Positions 8,531 through 16,483 of a stretch of DNA of 64,000 bases are shown here, one piece after another (the first letter of the stretch is position 1; every line of letters begins with the position of its first letter). The notes below the pieces were generated by a model. It made no database searches and had not been told where the DNA came from. It saw nothing but the letters and a program-made list of their open reading frames with translations. Origin of the DNA: Bacteroidaceae bacterium (GTDB taxonomy: Bacteria > Bacteroidota > Bacteroidia > Bacteroidales > Bacteroidaceae); NCBI GenBank assembly GCA_017469925.1, contig JAFUFK010000001.1, forward strand, positions 40,229-104,228. Direction: 5' to 3'. The position numbers were made by a program, and so were the translations under genes.

Positions 8531-9448
8531 CTAACCAATCTCTTCCAGATTGTACGGCGTCTCTTGATAAACGTAATAGTTAAGCCAGTTGGTGAAGAGC
8601 AGGGTGCCGTGGCCGCGCCAGGTGACGTTGGGGCGGCGCGTCGGGTCATTGTCTTGGTAATAATGCTGCGGCTTCTCGATGGGCAGGCCTTTCGAGAGGT
8701 CGCGTTTGAACTCTGTGTCGAGCGTCAGGGGCGAGTATTCGCTGTGGCCCGTGATGAAGAATTCGCGACCACCCCGAGCCATGACCATGCCCACGCCACT
8801 CTCCTCGCTCTCGGCAATCAGCATGAGTTCGGGCCGACGGAGGATATCCTCACGGCGCAGTTCCGTGTGTCGGCTGTGTGGCATGTTGAACTGGTCGTCG
8901 AATCCTCGGAAGATGGGCAGCGTCGGGTCGAGTATCTGCTGCGGGAAGATTCCGAACATCTTCTTCGGCAGCGCATATTTGGGTATGCCGTAGTGGTGGT
9001 AGAGACCAGCCTGTGCCGCCCAGCAGATGTATAGCGTACTGGTGACGTTCGTGCGGCTCCAGTCGAAGATTTCCTGCATCTCGTCCCAGTAGTTCACGTC
9101 CTCATAGTCGAGGTGTTCCAGCGGGGCACCCGTGATGATGAAGCCGTCGAACTTCTCATGCCGCATGACCTCGAAATCGCGGTAGAAGGCCCTCATGTGT
9201 TCCACGGGGGTGTTCTTGCTCGTGTGCGCCTTCACCTTCATCAGGTGAATCTCCAACTGCAACGGCGAGTTGGAGAGGATGCGCACGAGGTCGGTCTCAG
9301 TCGTTATCTTCAGCGGCATCAAGTTCAGTATGGCGATGCGCAGCGGACGTATGTCCTGGTGCCGCGCCCGCTCCGAGCCCATGACGAAGATGTTCTCCGC
9401 CTTCAGCAGTTCAATGGCCGGCAGTCTGTCAGGTAGGGTTAGTGGCAT
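8531..9448 (-). CDS. metA: Homoserine O-acetyltransferase (MetA family)
   Basis: A 305-residue enzyme of methionine synthesis that acylates the homoserine hydroxyl. The start MPLTLPDRLPAIELLK is the family's; upstream codons in the open frame belong to the end of the neighbouring gene. Cys142 (nucleophile, YICWAAQ), His235 and Glu237 (TGHSEY) fall at the positions of the E. coli enzyme. Residue 111 is Glu (GAPLE) where E. coli has Gly. In this family Glu111 has been linked to acetyl-CoA rather than succinyl-CoA use, so an acetyltransferase is predicted. The start is only 7 bp after the DUF1016 gene stop, so no promoter of its own is visible. Its first 48 bp are repeated at 10609-10656. Confidence 0.95.
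   Translation of the reverse strand: MPLTLPDRLPAIELLKAENIFVMGSERARHQDIRPLRIAILNLMPLKITTETDLVRILSNSPLQLEIHLMKVKAHTSKNTPVEHMRAFYRDFEVMRHEKFDGFIITGAPLEHLDYEDVNYWDEMQEIFDWSRTNVTSTLYICWAAQAGLYHHYGIPKYALPKKMFGIFPQQILDPTLPIFRGFDDQFNMPHSRHTELRREDILRRPELMLIAESEESGVGMVMARGGREFFITGHSEYSPLTLDTEFKRDLSKGLPIEKPQHYYQDNDPTRRPNVTWRGHGTLLFTNWLNYYVYQETPYNLEEIG
9401..9448 (-). repeat. metA 5'-end direct repeat, copy 1
   Basis: The first 16 codons of metA. Copy 2 is at 10609-10656. The two differ at a few positions and give MPLTLPDRLPAIELLK versus MTLTLPDRLPVIELLK. Identity stops sharply after codon 16. The pair flanks the DUF1016 gene. Confidence 0.9.
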
Positions 9449-9455
9449 AATAAAA

Positions 9456-10472
9456 TTATATTGATTCCAACATTTGCTTGAATTCTTCTTCGGTGGGCAG
9501 ATATAACTTGTATCTTGATGCGAATATCTGCTTGCCTTCACTCAATACAGAGTATTTCACGATGGCTTCACTCTTCTGTGAGCAGAGGATGATGCCAAGT
9601 GTTGGATTGTCATCTTTATTTCTGTAGAGCGCATCGAACATGCGGATATAACTGTCCATTTGTCCTACGTCTTCATGGGTCAGTTTACCTAGTTTAAGGT
9701 CAATCAGCACATGGCATTTCAAGATACTATGATAGAAAACCAAATCTACATAGAAATTCTCATCGTCATACTGCATTCGTTTCTGGCGCGCCACGAAGCA
9801 GAAACCACGCCCGAGTTCCAATAAGAACTGCTGCAAGTGGTCAATAAGTGCCTGTTCAATGTCGCTCTCGTGCAGTGCAGGGTAATCCTTCAGGTCAAGG
9901 AACTCCAGCACAAACGGGTCGTGGATGAACTGAGAAGGGGCGACATCTTTTAGTTTTTCCTTTGCTTCTGCTACCACCGACTCTTTTTCTCTGCTGGCAA
10001 GAAGACGCTCATAGTAGAGCGTGGATATCTGCCGATCCATTTGTCGTGTGCTCCAGGCGCTATTTGCTGCCTCGTCCATGTACCACAGGCGAGTCTTCTC
10101 ATCCTCTATGCTAATCAGACGACGATAGTGCGACCAAGTTAATTCGTGACGCAGTGTGTCACGAATTGGGAAACATCGGTAAAAGAGGCGCATGTAACGC
10201 AGATTACTTTCGTCAAATCCCTTTCCAAACTCATGGGATAGCCTTGCCGCCAGTTCCCTTAATATACCTTTGCCATAATCCGCCCTCGCTTCTCCGTGTT
10301 GCTCATGCTCAACTATTGTCTGACCTATCAGCCAGTAACTTTCGACCATAGCAAAATTTACGGCACTATACGCCCGTTGCCGTGCATTGGCCAAAATACT
10401 TCTGATGTCGGCATATAGATGTTCTACGCTTTGCAGAACTGGCTCTTTCTTGTCATTAGAATCTTTGTTCAT
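9456..10472 (-). CDS. DUF1016 / PDDEXK nuclease domain protein (YhcG-like)
   Basis: A 338-residue protein. The N-terminal DUF1016_N helical domain covers about residues 15-160 (VESYWLIGQTIVEHEQHGEA...YGKGILRELAARLS). The PD-(D/E)xK nuclease domain covers about 180-330, with NFYVDLVFYH followed by HVLIDLKLG supplying the Asp and the xxK of the active site. The family occurs sporadically in bacterial genomes, often near restriction systems; a DNA-cleaving role is inferred from the fold. The gene lies between metA and a partial copy of metA's first 48 bp, which points to insertion. Its stop is 7 bp before metA, so it may now drive metA by read-through. Confidence 0.88.
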   Translation of the reverse strand: MNKDSNDKKEPVLQSVEHLYADIRSILANARQRAYSAVNFAMVESYWLIGQTIVEHEQHGEARADYGKGILRELAARLSHEFGKGFDESNLRYMRLFYRCFPIRDTLRHELTWSHYRRLISIEDEKTRLWYMDEAANSAWSTRQMDRQISTLYYERLLASREKESVVAEAKEKLKDVAPSQFIHDPFVLEFLDLKDYPALHESDIEQALIDHLQQFLLELGRGFCFVARQKRMQYDDENFYVDLVFYHSILKCHVLIDLKLGKLTHEDVGQMDSYIRMFDALYRNKDDNPTLGIILCSQKSEAIVKYSVLSEGKQIFASRYKLYLPTEEEFKQMLESI

Positions 10473-10506
10473 AGTCCCATTGTTATTGAGGTTGTCTGTT
10501 CAACAT

Positions 10507-10656
10507 TCAATCATTCTTTTGCGTTATGCCATCATCGTTTGTCACGACCTCCTGACCTGTCCTCTCCAGTCGCAACTGCTTTATCTCTTTTTCCAGTCGC
10601 TCGAGCACCTTCAGCAATTCAATGACCGGTAGTCTGTCGGGTAGGGTTAGTGTCAT
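10507..10656 (-). CDS. 49-residue ORF: copied metA start fused to a coiled coil
   Basis: ATG at 10656, stop TGA at 10507. Residues 1-16 (MTLTLPDRLPVIELLK) duplicate the MetA N-terminus; residues 17-33 (VLERLEKEIKQLRLERT) form a short charged helix or coiled coil; the remainder is polar. It starts 3 bp after the stop of the upstream nuclease-like gene and lies 34 bp before the DUF1016 gene, so it sits in one transcript. It may be a relic of the former metA start left by an insertion, or a small protein made by fusion. Nothing supports a specific function. Confidence 0.55.
   Translation of the reverse strand: MTLTLPDRLPVIELLKVLERLEKEIKQLRLERTGQEVVTNDDGITQKND
10609..10656 (-). repeat. metA 5'-end direct repeat, copy 2
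   Basis: Near-identical to 9401-9448. It marks the far edge of the DUF1016 cassette and forms the first 16 codons of the 49-residue ORF. Confidence 0.9.
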
Positions 10657-10659
10657 AAA

Positions 10660-12156
10660 TTAATCTTTTGTATAGACATCCCAGTCGAGCTGGTCTTTAA
10701 TGAGTGGCAATATCTTAGAAATGATATCCTCTTGTGTCCATTGGTTGGAAACAAGGAATGCCTTGCCAAAGGAGTCGCGGAGAATGTCTTCAGGACTATG
10801 GAAATACCTATTTTGGGCATTTCCGTTCTTATCTTCCCATTCCTTTTGGGTAATAAGAGTTCTATTGTTATTTGAGCGTATAGGAAATTTCGCAAGGATT
10901 GTCTCATATGAATCTGATGGATGCTCTGTCACATATTTCCTCACAACGTCAAGAACAAAACGACGAAGTGAAGGATATGACATCCCATCAAGTGAATAGT
11001 TGCCTTGTCTCTTTTGTGTATCTATCTCAACTCTTCTATATGAAACGTTTTCTTTCTTATGTGCCGTACTAAACTTAGCTCCAAATTCTATTCCATTCTC
11101 ATCTTTCCATGATTTCCTGGCGTTCGTCGAACGTCCTGTACAAAACTGAGCGGATAGATTAGGGGTACCAGAGATTATTACTATATCTGTGAGCAAAATA
11201 TAACAGTCCGCTTGTACCTTAGCCGCTGAAATATCATGCAATATTTCCTCTCGTTTTTGAATGACATTATCATTGCATGACTCTTTTGTCTCTTTTGATA
11301 TTTTGCTGCCCTTTTTAATTATGTATTTGTTTTCCTGTGGGATATAACACATTGTAGCCTCCACGCCTTTCTTAGGAACTTTAAGATGGAAAATGAAGGA
11401 TGGCATATCTGCAGTGGGGATAGATACGGGATTGTCTGGATTAGTACGTGTACTGGCTTTCTTCTGCTCAATTATACGATTGGCAGATGTCACTTCATCC
11501 CGTTGAATATTGAGCCGCAATTTTGACCGGATCCGGTTCTTGAGTTCACTATTGAGTCTTGTTTCAGTTATGATAAACTCGTATAGTTTTTCTTTCCCTT
11601 CTTCCGAACACCAGTAAACCAATGCGTTATTGATGGCAATCTGTTCCTGGCAAAATTGTAATAATCGCTGGTTGGAGAAAGTATGGTTGCTATTTCGTAA
11701 TAGTCCGATAAGGCATTGTCCATCCTCGTTGTTCTTCTCAAAGGCAACAGAAAGTATAAGTTTGGGCGTTCTTATTGTTTGGCTGGAATCAATAAAATAG
11801 AGTTCCATCTTTTCTCCAAAGTATAAGCCAAAGCAACAATCCTTTTGCTTCATATACGTTCCTATTTGACGTACCTCCTCTTCTTTTTGCTTACGACTTG
11901 GCTTGTGGTTAGGCTTTTTAAGTTCGATTATAATCTCTGGGAATGTTCTGTCTCCCTTTTTGAATAAAGCAAAGTCTGCATACAGTGTTGTATTGGCGGC
12001 TTTAATTGGATATTGCTCAATCAAATTGTCTTCCCATTCAGACCATCCTAATCCTGATAGAAAATATTTCACCGTGTCTTTTTCGAATGCGCGTTCTGAT
12101 GTATTTGTTTTCCTGTCAGATTGAACTTTCTCACATAGTTTATTCCATGTTTCCAT
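10660..12156 (-). CDS. Orphan HsdR_N-type nuclease with DUF4357 domain
   Basis: A 498-residue protein. ATG at 12156 is preferred over a TTG four codons upstream. Residues about 30-165 form a type I restriction R-subunit N-terminal-like (HSDR_N) nuclease domain, with YADFALF and then IIIELKKP supplying the Asp and ExK residues. Residues about 265-365 match DUF4357 (KYIIKKGSKIS...SAQFCTGRSTNARKSWKDENG). The last 110 residues are unassigned. No helicase, methylase or specificity gene accompanies it. The gene is markedly more AT-rich than its neighbours, which suggests recent transfer. A promoter box (TATCTTTG, 12190-12197) precedes it. It probably acts in defence or nucleic-acid restriction, but this is inference. 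Confidence 0.72.
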   Translation of the reverse strand: METWNKLCEKVQSDRKTNTSERAFEKDTVKYFLSGLGWSEWEDNLIEQYPIKAANTTLYADFALFKKGDRTFPEIIIELKKPNHKPSRKQKEEEVRQIGTYMKQKDCCFGLYFGEKMELYFIDSSQTIRTPKLILSVAFEKNNEDGQCLIGLLRNSNHTFSNQRLLQFCQEQIAINNALVYWCSEEGKEKLYEFIITETRLNSELKNRIRSKLRLNIQRDEVTSANRIIEQKKASTRTNPDNPVSIPTADMPSFIFHLKVPKKGVEATMCYIPQENKYIIKKGSKISKETKESCNDNVIQKREEILHDISAAKVQADCYILLTDIVIISGTPNLSAQFCTGRSTNARKSWKDENGIEFGAKFSTAHKKENVSYRRVEIDTQKRQGNYSLDGMSYPSLRRFVLDVVRKYVTEHPSDSYETILAKFPIRSNNNRTLITQKEWEDKNGNAQNRYFHSPEDILRDSFGKAFLVSNQWTQEDIISKILPLIKDQLDWDVYTKD

Positions 12157-12189
12157 GATACCAGACAATTAAATATTTTGTTTCGTCCA

Positions 12190-12197
12190 CAAAGATA
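12190..12197 (-). promoter_or_regulatory. Promoter -7 box for the nuclease-metA transcript
   Basis: TATCTTTG, 34 bp upstream of the ATG at 12156. This is the only clear promoter seen for the nuclease, 49-residue ORF, DUF1016 and metA run of genes. Confidence 0.65.
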
Positions 12198-12319
12198 CGA
12201 AAAAGAATCCACAAGGCAAGCAAATAATTTTTGATTTCTCATGGGGGAGCAAATCATCTGTTATCCCGAAGTAGACCTATTTACTTCCTTGAGTGGGTGA
12301 AAGGGCAATAGGACACGAA

Positions 12320-12361
12320 TAAAAAAGCATCAGGACGTTGTGTTTGTAACGTCCTGATGCT
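12320..12361 (-). terminator. Rho-independent terminator after the M13 peptidase gene
   Basis: A 14-bp perfect stem (arms 12326-12339 and 12348-12361, AGCATCAGGACGTT) with an 8-nt loop. On the minus strand it is followed by a run of six T. Confidence 0.9.
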
Positions 12362-12404
12362 AAGTCGCCTTCAATATATTGACGGAGTTCTGACGATGCG
12401 CGTC

Positions 12405-14432
12405 TTACCAGATGGTTACGCGCTCTGCCTTGGGCACGAACATGGGGTCCTGCTCGGTGATGCCGAAGGCTTCGTACCAGGCATCGATGTGGGGCAGCTG
12501 GCCGTTGACGCGCCACTTGCCCAGCTCGTGGGGGTCGCTCTTCACGCGCTTGCGGATTTCCTCGTCGCGGATGTTCTGTCCCCAGACGTTGGCGTAGGCC
12601 AGGAAGAAGCGTTGCTCGGGTGTGAAGCCGTCGATGACGGGCAGGGGACTCTCGGCGGTTGCGCTCTTGAAGGCCTGGAAGGCCACCATCAGTCCGCCGT
12701 GGTCGGCCATGTTCTCGCCCAGCGTCAGGGAGCCGTTGGCGTGGAGACCGGGCAGCACCTCGATGCTGTCGTGGAAGGCCCGCATCACCTGTATGCGCTC
12801 CTGGAAGTTCCGGGTATCCTCGTCGCTCCACCACTGGCGCAGGTTGCCCTCCTTGTCGTACTGGGCACCCTGGTCGTCGAATCCGTGGGTCATCTCGTGT
12901 CCGATGACCACTCCGATGGCTCCGTAGTTGAAGGCGTCGTCGGCCTCCATGTCGAAGAAGGGCGGTTGCAGTATGCCGGCGGGGAAGCAAATCTCGTTGG
13001 TCGTCGGGTTGTAGTAGGCATTGACGGTCTGCGGTGTCATAAACCACTCGTCCTTATCGACGGGCTTGTTCAGTTTCTCTCGAATCATCTCCTTCAGTTC
13101 CCACTCGTTGCAGGCGAGCACGTTCTGGAGGTAGCTCTCGCCAATCTCCAGGTCGCTGTAGTCCTTCCACTTATCGGGGTAGCCCACCTTCACGTAGAAG
13201 GCATCCAGCTTGTCCTGTGCCACCTTCTTCGTTTCGTCGCTCATCCATTCCTGCACCTTGATGCGCTCACCCAGAGCCACTTGCAGGTTGGCTACCAGCC
13301 GTTCCATGCGCTCCTTGGCAGCAGGGGGGAAGAAGCGAGCCACGTAGAGTTGGCCCAGGGCCTCGCCGAGTCCGCCCTCGACGGCCGAGACGGCACGCTT
13401 CCAGCGCGGACGGTCCTCCTGCTTACCGCTCATCGTGGTGCCCCAGAACTGGAAGTTCAGGGCGCGGCTCTCGTCGTCGATGTACGAGGAGGCCATGTTG
13501 ATGGCGTGCCACAGATAGACGTTCTGCAGGGCTTCGGGCTTCTCCTCGGCGAGCACCTTCTCCGCCTCGTGGATGGCCAGGGGCTGACCCAGGCAGACCT
13601 CCCGGACGCCCTCGGCGCCGAGGTTCTGGAAATAGCCGTCCCAGTCGATGCCGGCGAACTGCTTCTTCAGTTCGTCGTACGTGAGTTTGTTGTAGTTGCC
13701 CTCGGGGTCGCGCAGTTCGGTCATGCTCTTGCTGGCGCGGGCCAGGCGGGTCTCGATGCGCATGACATCGGCCGACATCTTCTTGGCCATGTCTTCGCTG
13801 AGGCCTACGTGTTGGGCCAGGTCAACGATGAACCGGGCGTATGCCTCACGAATCTTCACGGTCTCGGGGTCACTCTCCACGTAGTAGTCCTTCTGGCCGA
13901 GTGTCAGTCCGCCCTGGAAGATGCTGACGAGGTTGTTCTTCGAGTCCTTCTCGTCGGCACCGATGTAGGCACCGAACAGGCCGCCGACACCCTGTCGCTG
14001 CATCCGGGGCCATACCTCGGCGAGCCACTGTTCGGCCGTCTTGCCTTCGCAGTCCAGGAACGCCTTCATCTCCTTGAGGCCTTCCCGGTTCAGGCGCACG
14101 CTGTCCATGGCCGAGTTGTAGAGGTCGGCAATCTTCTGTGCGATGCTTCCCTTCTCGTTCTTCTGTGCGGCCACGCTGTCGATGAGTTCGCGCAGCTGGC
14201 GGTTATTGTTCTCTTGCAAGACGTCGAACGAGCCGTAGCGGCTGTACTCGGCGGTCAGCGGATTGGCCACCTGCCAACCATGTGTTGCATACTCGTAGAA
14301 GTCGGTACCCACTTGGTACGTTGTGTCCAGGTTAGCCAGGTCGATGCCCGACTTCAGGGCTTTTTCGCCCATCTGGCAGCCCGTGAGGGTTGCGGCAAAT
14401 GCTGTGATTGCCATCAGTTTCAGTCCTTTCAT
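12405..14432 (-). CDS. M13 family (neprilysin-like) zinc metallopeptidase, lipoprotein
   Basis: A 675-residue lipoprotein: signal peptide with lipobox LTGC at about residue 19, M13_N domain (about 40-420) and M13 catalytic domain (about 480-675). The zinc motif HEMTH (VIGHEMTHGFDDQG) and the downstream ENMADHGG motif supply both His and the Glu ligand. The family cleaves short peptides; the periplasmic face is expected. Start MKGLKLMAIT was chosen because it gives a proper signal peptide. It begins 11 bp after the ABC-F gene and is the last gene of that operon, closed by a strong terminator. Confidence 0.93.
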   Translation of the reverse strand: MKGLKLMAITAFAATLTGCQMGEKALKSGIDLANLDTTYQVGTDFYEYATHGWQVANPLTAEYSRYGSFDVLQENNNRQLRELIDSVAAQKNEKGSIAQKIADLYNSAMDSVRLNREGLKEMKAFLDCEGKTAEQWLAEVWPRMQRQGVGGLFGAYIGADEKDSKNNLVSIFQGGLTLGQKDYYVESDPETVKIREAYARFIVDLAQHVGLSEDMAKKMSADVMRIETRLARASKSMTELRDPEGNYNKLTYDELKKQFAGIDWDGYFQNLGAEGVREVCLGQPLAIHEAEKVLAEEKPEALQNVYLWHAINMASSYIDDESRALNFQFWGTTMSGKQEDRPRWKRAVSAVEGGLGEALGQLYVARFFPPAAKERMERLVANLQVALGERIKVQEWMSDETKKVAQDKLDAFYVKVGYPDKWKDYSDLEIGESYLQNVLACNEWELKEMIREKLNKPVDKDEWFMTPQTVNAYYNPTTNEICFPAGILQPPFFDMEADDAFNYGAIGVVIGHEMTHGFDDQGAQYDKEGNLRQWWSDEDTRNFQERIQVMRAFHDSIEVLPGLHANGSLTLGENMADHGGLMVAFQAFKSATAESPLPVIDGFTPEQRFFLAYANVWGQNIRDEEIRKRVKSDPHELGKWRVNGQLPHIDAWYEAFGITEQDPMFVPKAERVTIW

Positions 14433-14443
14433 ATTTTCTTGAG

Positions 14444-16483
14444 TTAATGTAATGTATTTTTTTCCAGTTCCTCCATGGCCATGGCCCATTCGTCCTCGGC
14501 CTTGTTGAGTTGTTGCTTTAGGCGCCCGTGTTTCTCATAGAGCGACATGTCGGTAGCCCCTTCGGCCGTAAGCATCTGTGCCTCCAGTATGGCGATGGCC
14601 TGCTCCAGTTCGCCGACGGCCTGTTCGGCATCGCTGACGGCCTTCTCCAGTCGTTTTCGCTGGCGGGCCTGTGCCTTCTGCTCGGCCCAAGCAGAGTTCC
14701 CTGCCCCATCCCTATCGGACCCTCTCCCTAAATCCCTCCCCCCTAATTGGGAGGGACTTGAGGGTGGTGCTCCTCCCCCATTATGGGGGGAGGTTGGGAG
14801 GAGGGTCTGCAGATAGTCGTATATGCCTCCCAGATGCTCGCGGACGCGCCCGTCGGCAAAGGCATAGACGCGAGTGACGAGGCCGTCGAGGAAGTCGCGG
14901 TCGTGGCTGACGAGGATGACGGTGCCGTCGAAGTCGCGGATGGCCTGTTTCAGCACGTCCTTCGAGCGCATGTCGAGGTGGTTGGTCGGCTCGTCGAGGA
15001 TAAGCAGGTTCACGGGCTCCAGCAGCAACTTTATCATGGCCAGTCGGGTGCGCTCGCCGCCGGAGAGCACCTTCACCTTCTTGTCCGACTCCTCGCCGCC
15101 GAACATGAAGGCGCCGAGGATGTCGCGAATCTTGGTACGAATGTCGCCCCGTGCCACGCGGTCGATGGTGTCGAAGACGGTGAGCTCCGGGTCCAGGAGT
15201 TGCGCCTGGTTCTGGGCGAAGTAGCCTATCTCCACGTTATGGCCTATCTTCAGATGGCCGTCAAAAGGTATCTGCCCCATGATGCACCGGACGAGCGTGG
15301 TCTTGCCCTCGCCGTTGCGGCCCACGAAGGCCACCTTCTCGCCGCGGCGGATGGTCAGGTTGACGTGGCTGAAGACGGGGACAGACCCCCTTCCTAAATC
15401 CCTCCCCCATGATTGGGAGGGACTTGAGGATGCTCCTCCCCCATTACGGGGGGAGGTTGGGAGGAGGGTCTCATAGGTCTTCCCGACCTCGTCGCAAATG
15501 ATGGGGAAGTCGCCCGAGCGCTGGCTGCACGTGAAGCGGAGGCGCAGGGCCGAGTTATCGACCTCGTCCACCTCGATGGGGACGATGCGCTCCAGCGCCT
15601 TGATGCGGCTCTGCACCTGATTGGCCTTAGTGGCCTGGTAGCGGAAGCGTTCGATGAAGGCCTTGATGTCGGCTATCTCCTTCTGTTGGTTCTCGTAGGC
15701 GCGCAGTTGCTGCTCGCGGCGTTCGGCCCGCAGGCTGACGTACTCGTCGTACCGGACCCGGTAGTCGTAGATTTGTCCGCACGAGATTTCGATGGTGCGC
15801 GTGGTTACATTATTAATGAACGCGCGGTCGTGCGAGACCATGACCACGGCCCCCTGGTAGCCTTGGAGAAACTGCTCGAGCCACTGTATGCTCTCGATGT
15901 CCAGATGGTTGGTAGGCTCGTCGAGCAGCAGCACGTCGGGCCGTTGGAGGAGTATCTTGGCCAGTTCGATGCGCATGCGCCAACCGCCCGAGAACTCGTT
16001 CGTGGGGCGTTCGAAATCCGTCTGTCGGAAGCCCAGTCCCGTGAGGGTGCGTTCCAGTTCAGCCTGGTAGTTCTGTCCGCCCATCATGCGGAAGCGCTCG
16101 TCCAGGTTGGTGAAGCGCTCCACCAGTGCCATGTAGCCAGGGCTCTCGTAGTCGGTACGCTCGGCCAGTTCCCCGTTCAGGCGGTCCAGCTCGGCCTGCA
16201 TCTCGTGGATGTGGGCGAAGGCCAGTTCGGCCTCCTGGCGCACGGTGTGCTCGTCCGAGAGCACCATCACCTGCGGCAGATAGCCCACCGTCGTCTCATG
16301 CGGCATGCTGACCGTCCCGTCCGTGGGCTGCTGCTCGCCGGCGATAATCTTGAGCATGGTGCTCTTCCCGGCCCCGTTCTTGCCCACGAGGGCTATGCGG
16401 TCGCGGTCGTTGATGACATACGAAACCCCTGAAAACAGGGGTTTCGCACTGAATTCTACAAAAAGGTTGTCGATGGAAACCAT
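14444..16483 (-). CDS. ABC-F family ATPase (ribosome-associated)
   Basis: A 679-residue soluble protein with two ABC domains and no membrane segment. The first Walker A is GKNGAGKST (about residue 35) with signature EFSGGWRMR; the second is GRNGEGKTT with LSGGERTRL. The interdomain linker and C-terminal coiled coil are those of ABC-F proteins, which act on the ribosome (EttA/Uup group). Two in-frame inserts of about 30 residues (TLLPTSPRNGGG..., about 337-366; TLLPTSPHNGGG..., about 558-588) come from the dispersed palindromic element; both fall in interdomain linkers. Its ATG overlaps the previous stop (TGATG), implying translational coupling. Confidence 0.93.
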   Translation of the reverse strand: MVSIDNLFVEFSAKPLFSGVSYVINDRDRIALVGKNGAGKSTMLKIIAGEQQPTDGTVSMPHETTVGYLPQVMVLSDEHTVRQEAELAFAHIHEMQAELDRLNGELAERTDYESPGYMALVERFTNLDERFRMMGGQNYQAELERTLTGLGFRQTDFERPTNEFSGGWRMRIELAKILLQRPDVLLLDEPTNHLDIESIQWLEQFLQGYQGAVVMVSHDRAFINNVTTRTIEISCGQIYDYRVRYDEYVSLRAERREQQLRAYENQQKEIADIKAFIERFRYQATKANQVQSRIKALERIVPIEVDEVDNSALRLRFTCSQRSGDFPIICDEVGKTYETLLPTSPRNGGGASSSPSQSWGRDLGRGSVPVFSHVNLTIRRGEKVAFVGRNGEGKTTLVRCIMGQIPFDGHLKIGHNVEIGYFAQNQAQLLDPELTVFDTIDRVARGDIRTKIRDILGAFMFGGEESDKKVKVLSGGERTRLAMIKLLLEPVNLLILDEPTNHLDMRSKDVLKQAIRDFDGTVILVSHDRDFLDGLVTRVYAFADGRVREHLGGIYDYLQTLLPTSPHNGGGAPPSSPSQLGGRDLGRGSDRDGAGNSAWAEQKAQARQRKRLEKAVSDAEQAVGELEQAIAILEAQMLTAEGATDMSLYEKHGRLKQQLNKAEDEWAMAMEELEKNTLH
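14718..14808. repeat. Composite palindromic element inside the ABC-F gene, copy A
   Basis: A 91-bp element with ends GACCCTCTCCC and GGGAGGAGGGTC in inverted orientation and two internal palindromes (CCCTCCC...GGGAGGG and CCTCCCCCATTATGGGGG). On the coding strand only one of three frames is free of stops, and the gene uses that one. Confidence 0.92.
15384..15471. repeat. Composite palindromic element inside the ABC-F gene, copy B
   Basis: An 88-bp element nearly identical to 14718-14808, in the same orientation and the same reading frame. The main difference is a 3-bp gap, which keeps the frame. Confidence 0.92.

Noticed and set aside
9456-12156. Complete type I restriction-modification system
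   Set aside because: No methyltransferase, specificity subunit or helicase motor domain is present.
12357-14447. A 696-codon open frame antisense to the M13 peptidase gene
   Set aside because: Its translation is Val/Leu/His-rich with no domain, and the opposite strand encodes a clear M13 peptidase with zinc motifs and signal peptide. It is a by-product of GC-rich codon usage.
14718-14808. Real structured domain within the ABC-F protein
   Set aside because: The DNA is a palindromic element found in many places; its translation in different genes follows the DNA, not a conserved fold.
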